Shown here piece after piece: positions 58,421 through 64,000 of a stretch of 64,000 bases of DNA. The notes under the pieces were generated by a model. It ran no database searches. It saw only the letters and a program-made list of their open reading frames with translations, and was not told where the DNA came from. The translations under genes were made by a program, and so were the position numbers. This DNA is from CAKZLS01 sp963786305 (GTDB lineage: Bacteria > Pseudomonadota > Alphaproteobacteria > Rhodospirillales > Defluviicoccaceae). The DNA is taken from assembly GCA_963786305.1 (NCBI GenBank), contig CAWAYL010000010.1, forward strand, positions 1 to 64,000. The letters are read 5' to 3'. Each line of letters starts with the position of its first letter. The first letter of the stretch is position 1.

Positions 58421-58765
58421 ATGACTGACAATCGGATAAGCGAACGGATGGAACGGACCGTTGCAACACTTGGCGTCGTCACCGCGTTGGGTCTGGTCGC
58501 GGGCCTCGCGGGCCCGGTGATGGCTTCGGAACAGAGCCCATACGGCCAGTCGAAAGCAACTGAGGAGATCGCCCGGCCAGGACAGTATTTGTCCATGGAG
58601 CAAGTCGTCGCTCAGTTGAAGCAACAGGGCTTCGGAGACGTCTATGAGGTCGAGCGCGAACACGGCGCCTATGAGGTGAAAGCGCGGAACCCTGAAGGTG
58701 ACATGGTCAAGCTCTACGTCGATCCCCGGACCGGCAAAGTGCTCCGCCACAAGCTCGACGACTGA
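58421..58765 (+). CDS. PepSY-domain exported small protein
   Basis: The ATG at 58421 gives MTDNRISERMERTVATLGVV, then a signal segment TALGLVAGLAGPVMASEQ with likely cleavage after MAS. The mature part is a PepSY domain (LSMEQVVAQLKQQGFGDVYE, EREHGAYEVKARNPEGDMVK, LYVDPRTGKVLRHKLDD). It is intact at 114 residues. It is divergent from the first PepSY gene and begins the group leading to cytochrome b561 and the peroxidase. Confidence 0.8.
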   Translation: MTDNRISERMERTVATLGVVTALGLVAGLAGPVMASEQSPYGQSKATEEIARPGQYLSMEQVVAQLKQQGFGDVYEVEREHGAYEVKARNPEGDMVKLYVDPRTGKVLRHKLDD

Positions 58766-58856
58766 GACGCTTTTGGGCCGCCGGCCGATGAAGCAGACGG
58801 AGAGCATGGTCGGCACGGCGGTCAATGGACCCCCTCGCGGGAAGGAGGAAAAGAAG

Positions 58857-59228
58857 ATGTCTATTCGTCTCTCAATATCAACGGCTTTCGCGTTGGCGCT
58901 GCTCGCTCCCGTCGTCGCCGGCGCGCAATCCACCGGCGCCGAGCAACCGGCGATCTACGGCAGCCAGATCATGACCCAGCGGGAGCGCCAGCAGTACCGG
59001 CAGCGCATGGGGAATGCCTCCTCCGCGGAGGAACAATCGCAAATCCGCGCCGAGCATCACCACCGCATGCAGGAGCGGGCACAACAAATGGGCCAAACCC
59101 TGCCGGACGAACCGCCCGCCGGCGGCATGGGCGCGGGCAAGGTTATGGGTCCCGGCCAAGGGCGAGGAATGGGCGGCATGGGTCAGGGAATGAGTCCCGG
59201 TGGCGGAGGCCGCGGCGCCGGCGGATGA
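58857..59228 (+). CDS. Small exported His/Met/Gly-rich protein
   Basis: The ATG at 58857 follows GGAAGGAGGAAAAGAAG. A signal peptide (SIRLSISTAFALALLAPVVA, cleavage near AGA) precedes YGSQIMTQRERQQYRQRMGN and AEHHHRMQERAQQMGQTLPD, and the tail is Gly/Met-rich (PGGGGRGAGG). At 123 residues it resembles small periplasmic proteins found beside b561 cytochromes; the three-His cluster could bind metal. No family function is known to me. Confidence 0.7.
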   Translation: MSIRLSISTAFALALLAPVVAGAQSTGAEQPAIYGSQIMTQRERQQYRQRMGNASSAEEQSQIRAEHHHRMQERAQQMGQTLPDEPPAGGMGAGKVMGPGQGRGMGGMGQGMSPGGGGRGAGG

Positions 59229-59241
59229 TTGTCAACGGTAT

Positions 59242-59262
59242 GCGGCGGCGGGAAGCCGCCGC
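59242..59262. promoter_or_regulatory. GC hairpin between the small exported gene and cytochrome b561
   Basis: GCGGCGGC at 59242-59249 and GCCGCCGC at 59255-59262 form an eight-pair stem with a five-base loop. The stem starts 14 bases after a stop and ends 27 bases before the next start, where it could stop or slow transcription or process the message. No T run follows. Confidence 0.5.
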
Positions 59263-59288
59263 CATTTCGCTCAACCAGGAGAAACTCC

Positions 59289-60029
59289 ATGCATTCCGTC
59301 CCCGTTTGGGACTTCCCCACTCGAATATTCCATTGGACGCTCGCCGTCGCCGTCATCACCAGCTACCTGACTGGCGAAGAAGACGGGGTTTGGTTCGTCG
59401 TTCACACGGTTTCCGGATACACCGTGGCCTTGCTGCTGGTGTTTCGCCTTGTCTGGGGCTTCGTCGGCAGCGTCCATTCGCGGTTCTCCGACTTCATCTA
59501 CTCGGGGCGATCGGTCAAGGACTACGCCAGGCAACTCCTGCGGTTCAACCCGCCGCGATTCGTGGGACACAATCCCCTCGGCGGCTTGATGGTGATGCTC
59601 ATGCTCGTCGTCCTCGCGGGCACCGTCGTGACCGGCCTGTTTTCCGGCGAAGACGATGGCGGCGCCGGCATCCTGCTGCCGTTGATCGCCGCCCCGGGCG
59701 GCGAAGGCCTGGCCGAGGTTCATGAGTTTTTCGCCAATTTCATCCTCGTCCTGGCAGCGTTCCACGTCCTCGCCGTGGTGGTGGACTGGTTCCTGACCAA
59801 GGAAAACCTAGTCAAGGCGATGATCACCGGTCGCAAGACCATCGACGACAGGCAAGCCCGCGAGCAGGCGCCGCCGGTCAGCGGCTGGCGCGGTGCCGCC
59901 GTCGCCCTCGTCGTTGCCGTCCTGGGCGCCATCCTGTTTCAACAAACGGATTTCCGCGCCATGGCCAGCGCTGGCGAAGGCGCCGAATTCGGACACCAAT
60001 CCGAGAATCACCAAGAGAACGACGACTGA
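59289..60029 (+). CDS. Cytochrome b561-like membrane protein
   Basis: The ATG at 59289 opens MHSVPVWDFPTRIFHWTLAV. The 246-residue protein has four membrane segments with likely haem ligands in FHWTLAVAVITSY, WFVVHTVSGYTVALLLVF, the GHNPLGGLMVMLMLVVLAG segment, and EVHEFFANFILVLAAFHVLA. A fifth hydrophobic stretch GAAVALVVAVLGAILF ends the protein. It belongs to the cytochrome b/b6 group that passes electrons between quinones or hydrogenase-like donors and periplasmic c-type proteins. Its gene is 16 bases upstream of the di-heme peroxidase, so it probably feeds electrons to it. Confidence 0.85.
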   Translation: MHSVPVWDFPTRIFHWTLAVAVITSYLTGEEDGVWFVVHTVSGYTVALLLVFRLVWGFVGSVHSRFSDFIYSGRSVKDYARQLLRFNPPRFVGHNPLGGLMVMLMLVVLAGTVVTGLFSGEDDGGAGILLPLIAAPGGEGLAEVHEFFANFILVLAAFHVLAVVVDWFLTKENLVKAMITGRKTIDDRQAREQAPPVSGWRGAAVALVVAVLGAILFQQTDFRAMASAGEGAEFGHQSENHQENDD

Positions 60030-60045
60030 TCGAGAGGAGGGAAAA

Positions 60046-61086
60046 ATGAGACGTATCGTTTTGGCGACCGTACCAGTGGTGGGACTGCTTTTGAGCGGGG
60101 CGGCCTTGGCCCAGGACGGCCTGATGACGGAGGCACGGGATCTATTCAAGCCGATTCCGACAGCGCCTCCGGAAATCGAGGGCAATCCGGCGACAGCCGA
60201 AAAGATTGAGTTGGGTCGAATGCTGTATTTCGATCCCCGGGTGTCCGAAAGTCACACCATAAGTTGCAATTCGTGTCACGTCGTCGGCCTCGGCGGCGTC
60301 GACATGTTGGAGACCTCGGTCGGACACCGCTGGCAGCGGGGCGGGCGCAACGCGCCCACCGTGCTCAATTCGGTGTTCAACACCGCACAATTCTGGGACG
60401 GCCGGGCCAAGGATCTGGCCGACCAGGCCGGAGGGCCGATGGTCAATCCGGTGGAAATGGCGAGTTCGCGCGAACACGTGGTGGAGCAGCTTAAGGGCAT
60501 CCCGGGGTACGGAGACGAGTTCGAGCGGGCCTTTGGCGACGCGCCGGAGTCGGTGACCCTCGACAACGCCACCAAGGCCATCGAGGTCTTCGAGGCGACC
60601 TTGATCACGCCGAATTCTCCCTTCGACCGCTATCTCAACGGCGCCGCCGACGCTCTTACCGATAAACAGAAGCAGGGTCTTGAGCTGTTCATCGACAGCG
60701 GTTGCGCATCGTGTCACAACGGCATCAACGTCGGCGGCGGCATGTATGCGCCCTTCGGCGTCGTCGAGCAGCCGGGCGCCGACTTCCTTCCGCCGGCGGA
60801 CAAAGGGCGTTTCGAGGTCACCAAGTCGGTGGCCGACGAGTATGTGTACAAAGTGCCGACGCTTCGCAATATCGCTCTCACTCCCCCTTATTTTCACAGC
60901 GGAAAGTCATGGGACCTGCGCCAAGCGGTGGCGGTCATGGGCACGACGCAACTGGGTGAACAGCTCAACGACGAGCAGGTGGATCTGATCACCGCGTTCC
61001 TGCAGACCCTGACCGGTGACCAGCCCAGGGTCGAGTATCCCATCCTGCCGCCCAGCGTTGCCACGACCCCGCGTCCGAAACCCTAA
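60046..61086 (+). CDS. Di-heme cytochrome c peroxidase (CCP/MauG family)
   Basis: The ATG at 60046 follows AGGAGGGAAAA. A signal peptide (VPVVGLLLSGAALAQ) exports the 346-residue protein to the periplasm. Two haem motifs are present: SCNSCH at residues 73-78 and GCASCH at 219-224. Other family words are GRMLYFDPRVSES, RNAPTVLNSVFNTAQFWDGR, GGPMVNPVEMASS and YKVPTLRNIALTPPYFHSG. It reduces hydrogen peroxide to water or oxidises a partner. It is intact and closes the b561-peroxidase pair. Confidence 0.9.
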   Translation: MRRIVLATVPVVGLLLSGAALAQDGLMTEARDLFKPIPTAPPEIEGNPATAEKIELGRMLYFDPRVSESHTISCNSCHVVGLGGVDMLETSVGHRWQRGGRNAPTVLNSVFNTAQFWDGRAKDLADQAGGPMVNPVEMASSREHVVEQLKGIPGYGDEFERAFGDAPESVTLDNATKAIEVFEATLITPNSPFDRYLNGAADALTDKQKQGLELFIDSGCASCHNGINVGGGMYAPFGVVEQPGADFLPPADKGRFEVTKSVADEYVYKVPTLRNIALTPPYFHSGKSWDLRQAVAVMGTTQLGEQLNDEQVDLITAFLQTLTGDQPRVEYPILPPSVATTPRPKP

Positions 61087-61380
61087 AAGCCGGAGGGAGA
61101 GGGCGAGCGCTTGTCCGTTTCGTGGCAGGTGCCACAGGTTTTGCTGGCCGACGTAGGAGGCGGAGCCCGTCGGTGCCTCCGCTTGGCCCTGAAAGGCGGC
61201 GATGGCGACGACCGGACCCGAGGTGATGATGCTCCGGAACGGTACGGCATACCTGCGGCTTCCGCTCGTCTCCGGTCATGTGAGCAGCCGAAAACGTCGG
61301 TCGGCGATGGCGCCGAGGCATCCGTTTTCGTTACGACGATCATGATGGGCGTCGCAACCGACGCTTGACGGAGAGCATGC
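61087..61380 (-). pseudogene. Possible remnant of a c-type cytochrome
   Basis: On the minus strand, convergent with the peroxidase gene, one frame reads ITSGPVVAIAAFQGQAEAPT and a neighbouring frame reads SKTCGTCHETDKRSPSPS with a haem-binding CGTCH before a stop at 61084. A one-base slip joins them. The haem motif close to the C-terminus is like a cytochrome c' end, but upstream parts are not convincing, so only a remnant or a badly broken gene can be claimed. Confidence 0.35.
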
Positions 61381-61494
61381 CAAGCCAGAATAGTGTCTGA
61401 ATAAGGAAGTCGCAAAGGGGGGAAGTGCCGGGTCTGGTGAGCGCGACACCCTGTATGCCGGACGGGGAGATCGGTGGACCAGACAATAGCACTT

Positions 61495-61519
61495 GTGATA
61501 TATGACAGAAGTGATATAT
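61495..61519. promoter_or_regulatory. Direct repeat GTGATATAT at the start of a three-gene operon
   Basis: GTGATATAT occurs at 61495-61503 and 61511-61519, with 16 bases between repeat starts. It overlaps the first possible start codon of the hypothetical gene and precedes an operon ending in an XRE regulator, which could bind here. The overlap suggests the real start may be a later TTG or ATG. Confidence 0.5.
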
Positions 61520-61915
61520 ACTCGTTCATTGGTATTGAGACGGCAGCTTCTGAGGCAGCTCGAAGCGCTCTCGATGCAGGAAGAAAACGAGCGTGTCGCG
61601 ATTGTTATGCAGTGGAAAAATCAGAGCAATGCCTATGATTCCGACAAGATCGTCGGTTCCTTTCGGCTCGGCACGGACCAAGAGTGCCAACTTCTCGCGG
61701 TGTGGTTGCCGATCGCGTTCTCGCAGCGGATCATCGTCGCGATCCGGTGCTTCTGTTATTCCGACAGTTCGGTCCAGTTTGAAATTCTGGGGTTTCCGAC
61801 AGCTCGATATCAAGAAGAAGGCAGGCGCGCCGCTGAAAAGCTGCTCGCTCGACGTCACCGGCCGCTCGGCGAACTGGATGAATGGTGCTCAACCGGCGCC
61901 AGTTGGGCCGGTTAA
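61502..61915 (+). CDS. Hypothetical protein in an XRE-linked operon
   Basis: An up to 137-residue intact frame contains LRRQLLRQLEALSMQEENER, VAIVMQWKNQSNAYDSDKIV, CQLLAVWLPIAFSQRIIVAI and EEGRRAAEKLLARRHRPLGE. The ATG at 61502 overlaps the direct repeat, and an ATG at 61574 is an alternative start. No family is recognised. Small size and a downstream XRE gene fit a toxin-antitoxin-like layout, which remains unproven. Confidence 0.55.
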   Translation: MTEVIYTRSLVLRRQLLRQLEALSMQEENERVAIVMQWKNQSNAYDSDKIVGSFRLGTDQECQLLAVWLPIAFSQRIIVAIRCFCYSDSSVQFEILGFPTARYQEEGRRAAEKLLARRHRPLGELDEWCSTGASWAG

Positions 61916-61957
61916 CGCGCTGGCCGGATTGCGTCAAATGGGGAGTGAAGTTCGGTG

Positions 61958-62122
61958 ATGAGATATCGCAATCATCTAATGAAAGACCGCAACCAGATGC
62001 AGTATTACCTCGAGCCCGTCCCGTTGGAGGAGGGGCTGAGTGCCGGAGCGTCTCATTTGTGGCCCGGAGGAGGCGGTTTCGCGGTCCTTGAGCGACTGGG
62101 GGACGGTGGAGGTAATGGATGA
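61958..62122 (+). CDS. Small hypothetical protein overlapping the XRE gene
   Basis: The 54-residue frame MRYRNHLMKDRNQMQYYLEP to LERLGDGGGNG ends in an ATGA overlap with the XRE start, which supports translation. Composition (VPLEEGLSAGASHLWPGGGG) is unusual and the family is unknown. It lies 42 bases after the upstream hypothetical gene. Confidence 0.5.
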   Translation: MRYRNHLMKDRNQMQYYLEPVPLEEGLSAGASHLWPGGGGFAVLERLGDGGGNG

Positions 62123-62637
62123 AAGCGGCGGCGACAGCTCCGGTTCGGACTTGGAAGACGAGGAGGTCGCTGCTCCCCGCTCCGGATGAGATCGCGCCGC
62201 TCGCGCGGGCGCTTTGGGACAAGTCCATCACGCGGCGTGCCCTGTCCAACATGCTGCGGCGCATGCGTCAGGAACGCGGGTTGTCTCAGGCGGACGTGGC
62301 AAAGCGTCTCAGCACGACTCAACCCGTCATCGCCCGCATGGAATCCGCGTCCGGACCGTGGCCCTCGCAAGACCGGATCGCCACCTTTTCCAATGCGTGC
62401 GGCTATCTGGTGGGATTGTGCTTCTTCGATGCCGGTGGTGGTTCGGAAACGTCAGCCGAGGACGCTCCGGACGCGGGCGCGGCATCGGACGCCTTGTTCC
62501 TTCCGCTCGGTGAGCCGTCCGAGCTTCCGCATTCCGATTTGCTGGGCCGCTTTGGCCTCGCGTTGGGTGACGTCTACGAGATCGTCGCCGAGCCGACGTC
62601 CGGTGTCCCGGAAGAGGATGACTTCAACGGTCGTTGA
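62119..62637 (+). CDS. XRE-family helix-turn-helix regulator
   Basis: The ATG at 62119 overlaps the stop of the small upstream frame. A 172-residue protein carries a Cro/CI-type HTH at about residues 45-95: ALSNMLRRMRQERGLSQADV and AKRLSTTQPVIARMESASG. The remainder (ALFLPLGEPSELPHSDLLGR, LGDVYEIVAEPTSGVPEEDD) is acidic. Antitoxins of HigA or similar type share this plan. It probably represses its own operon through the direct repeat at 61495. Confidence 0.75.
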   Translation: MKAAATAPVRTWKTRRSLLPAPDEIAPLARALWDKSITRRALSNMLRRMRQERGLSQADVAKRLSTTQPVIARMESASGPWPSQDRIATFSNACGYLVGLCFFDAGGGSETSAEDAPDAGAASDALFLPLGEPSELPHSDLLGRFGLALGDVYEIVAEPTSGVPEEDDFNGR

Positions 62638-62638
62638 T

Positions 62639-63134
62639 ATGATTACCGTGCCGATCGACCAAGGGCCCGCCATGAATGCTAAAGATCCCGCCGGTGGCGC
62701 GGCCGCGAACGCGCGACTGAGCCGCATGCTCCGCAGCGTGCCGCTTTACGTTCTCATTTGCTTCGGCGTCGCTCTCTCACTTGGCCTCGCCGCATCTGCT
62801 CGACCTATGGTTCGGTTTCTCGAACGCCAAGCTCGGAGAGGCAATCGCGCTTGTCGGGGTGCTGGCCTTCGCCATGCCGGCGCTGCAACTGAATGCCAAC
62901 CAGCGTCAGCGGGCCGACATTACGGCGCTTATGGATCTGTATCGAAAAAAGAGGTCGGAGGAGATGACCGACCTCGAAAGAGAAGACCTCGAACTCGACA
63001 TTACCCGGCTGGAAGGAAAGATAGACGCCGCGCGAACCGGATCCCTGGATTGGTCGGCAACGACCGAGATTTGTATGCTGTCGGGATACCTCGCGATATT
63101 GACCGCCAGCTTCGGCAAGCTCTTGTTTACTTGA
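62639..63134 (+). CDS. Membrane protein of unknown function (one extra base)
   Basis: The start is ATG 62639 or 62672 (MNAKDPAGGAAANARLSRML). A first membrane segment (VPLYVLICFGVALSL) is followed by a slip near 62780. The second frame gives LLDLWFGFSNAKLGEAIALV, a second segment GVLAFAMPALQLNANQRQR, a charged helical loop EEMTDLEREDLELDITRLEG and a last segment CMLSGYLAILTASFGKLLF. The length of 3n+1 means one inserted base. It follows the XRE gene by one base or so and may be part of its operon. Confidence 0.6.
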
Positions 63135-63144
63135 CGGGCATCGC

Positions 63145-63181
63145 ACCGTCCGATCAGACCGGATCGAACTGATCGGACGGT
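63145..63181. terminator. Bidirectional terminator between convergent genes
   Basis: ACCGTCCGATCAG at 63145-63157 and CTGATCGGACGGT at 63169-63181 form a perfect 13-pair stem with an 11-base loop, followed by CGTTTGT. It lies between the stops of the membrane protein gene and the phasin-like gene. Confidence 0.8.
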
Positions 63182-63195
63182 CGTTTGTAACAGTG

Positions 63196-63799
63196 CTACT
63201 TCATCGCGCGTTTCAGTGCCTCGAAGGCCGTCGCGTTGGCCTTTTCGAACGACTGGCGAGAGTCCGAAAGCGCCTTCATCATCGCCGACCATGACTCGGT
63301 GCCGGCCCGGCTCAGGCTCTCCAGGCGGGCCTTCGCCGAGTTCGGCTTCCCGCTTCATTTTCTCGGTGGCCGATTCCACTTCGGCCTTGCGTTCGCCGCT
63401 GAAATCCGTCGCCATGCCCTGCAACTTCGAAACCGTGTCCTGCCACGCCTTCATCTGCGCCTCGGCGCGCGCGTGATATGCCGCGCGGTTCTGTTCGGCG
63501 AAATCCGCCGCCGCGCTCATGTAGCTCTTGGCCGCCGCCTCGAAGGCGTTCCAGTTGGCCTGCATCTGGGTTTGCGCGTCGGCCCAAGCGGACTCTCCGG
63601 CGTTACGGCTGTCGTCGATCTGGGCGCTGAACGCGTCCCGCCTGGCCTTCATGTCGGCCAGCGCGGTTTCGGCGTTGGCCCGCGCCTGCGCCCGCAGATC
63701 CTCTATACTGGCCTCCATGGACGATACCGCCGCGTCCATCTCGTCGAGCCGGCTTTTCGCCCATTCCGTGTAGACGTGTATCCCACTTTTCGACGCCAT
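63196..63799 (-). CDS. Phasin-like helical coiled-coil protein (one extra G)
   Basis: MASKSGIHVYTEWAKSRLDE starts at 63799. The protein is almost wholly alpha-helical (DAAVSSMEASIEDLRAQARA, NWNAFEAAAKSYMSAAADFA, VSKLQGMATDFSGERKAEVE). At 63336-63341 one extra G (GAAGGCCCGCC) breaks the frame; correction continues ARLESLSRAGTESWSAMMKA and ends KANATAFEALKRAMK at 63196. A soluble 200-residue repeating helical protein of this kind is typical of phasins or granule-associated helical proteins; direct evidence for storage granules is absent. Confidence 0.6.
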
Positions 63800-63862
63800 G
63801 ACCTGCTCTCCTCTTTTTCTCCTTTAAGCGATGGCGGGCCTTGCCCGCCGCGAACGATACCC

Positions 63863-63886
63863 GTGCTCGATCGGTTCGTCGAGCAC
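63863..63886. terminator. Hairpin after the end of the VWA-like gene
   Basis: GTGCTCGA at 63863-63870 and TCGAGCAC at 63879-63886 form a perfect eight-pair stem in the spacer after the stop at 63898. No U tract follows, so it may be a weak terminator or a processing site. Confidence 0.45.
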
Positions 63887-63897
63887 TTGCGGGGCGG

Positions 63898-64000
63898 TCA
63901 ATCCACCAGCACCGACAACAGCACGCTTTCGATCATCGAGCCGGTGTGGTCGTTGAAGGTCCCGTCACCGGCCTTTGCCAGATTTTGGAAGAAGTCGCGG
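63898..64000 (-). CDS. C-terminal end of a possible VWA-domain protein (partial)
   Basis: The minus strand from the window edge reads RDFFQNLAKAGDGTFNDHTG and SMIESVLLSVLVD before a stop at 63898. The sequence DHTGSMIESVLLSVL resembles the end of von Willebrand factor A-type or related batI-like proteins, but only about 34 residues are visible. Confidence 0.35.
   Translation of the reverse strand, partial: RDFFQNLAKAGDGTFNDHTGSMIESVLLSVLVD

Noticed and set aside
61180..61290. Nucleoside diphosphate kinase fragment (TSGPVV-like words)
   Set aside because: Only a few residues match; the active-site histidine context is missing and the reading frame breaks around it.

Overview
The window is GC-rich (mostly about 65-70% by eye) and looks like an alphaproteobacterium, probably a Rhodospirillales-type organism. 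The evidence is the protein family resemblances, the style of the phage genes, an ELM1-family gene pair, and a cluster of GANTC sites (the CcrM methylation sequence of Alphaproteobacteria).

Positions 1-32,000 hold a degraded lambda-like siphoprophage written on the minus strand. Reading right to left: ParB-methyltransferase, DUF7220, DUF3489 (plus strand), terminase small and large subunits, gpW-like connector, portal, prohead protease-capsid fusion, DUF2190, head-tail joiner, DUF6441, tail terminator, tail tube, tail assembly chaperone, lipoprotein, tape measure, two distal tail proteins, C40 peptidase, host-specificity protein J, tail fibre, glycine-rich tip protein and a last tail protein. 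The left end runs into the relic of a large serine recombinase. Three blocks of non-phage cargo interrupt the phage order: an AT-richer P-loop ATPase gene (9.8-11.3 kb), an alpha/beta hydrolase plus pRiA4b ORF-3-like gene (18.7-20.3 kb), and a divergent cupin/LysR pair (27.3-29.1 kb). The last pair is bracketed by a diverged repeat and a second terminase remnant.

Positions 32-41 kb form a defence-like accessory stretch: a TIR-nSTAND-FGE protein, an RTX repeat protein, the C-terminal part of a DUF1998 helicase-type protein, and a broken PD-(D/E)XK/NERD-like plus UvrD-type helicase. It ends at a tRNA-Ser(GGA) gene that has its own terminator. The 3' end of the tRNA faces the accessory DNA, as expected for an integration site.

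Positions 41.5-64 kb look chromosomal. They hold a cytidylate kinase-like gene, lepA, and a cell-surface cluster (polyprenyl-phosphate sugar transferase, heparinase-like protein, nucleotidyltransferase, GNAT, fatty acid hydroxylase, GT-A-like transferase, sulfotransferase, two convergent ELM1-family genes). Next is a two-component system with PepSY proteins, cytochrome b561 and di-heme peroxidase, then an XRE-linked small operon, a phasin-like protein and the end of a possible VWA-domain gene.

Single-base frame disruptions occur throughout. They are dense in the prophage (roughly one per few hundred bases) and sparser on the right, but they also hit lepA, a response regulator and others. At least some of them may therefore be assembly indels, and 'broken' calls need care. 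The strongest unexplained structure is a set of heptamer-phased arrays (core CTGA/TCAG) in the spacers and gene ends of the phage tail module. Two of these are arranged as long inverted arms.
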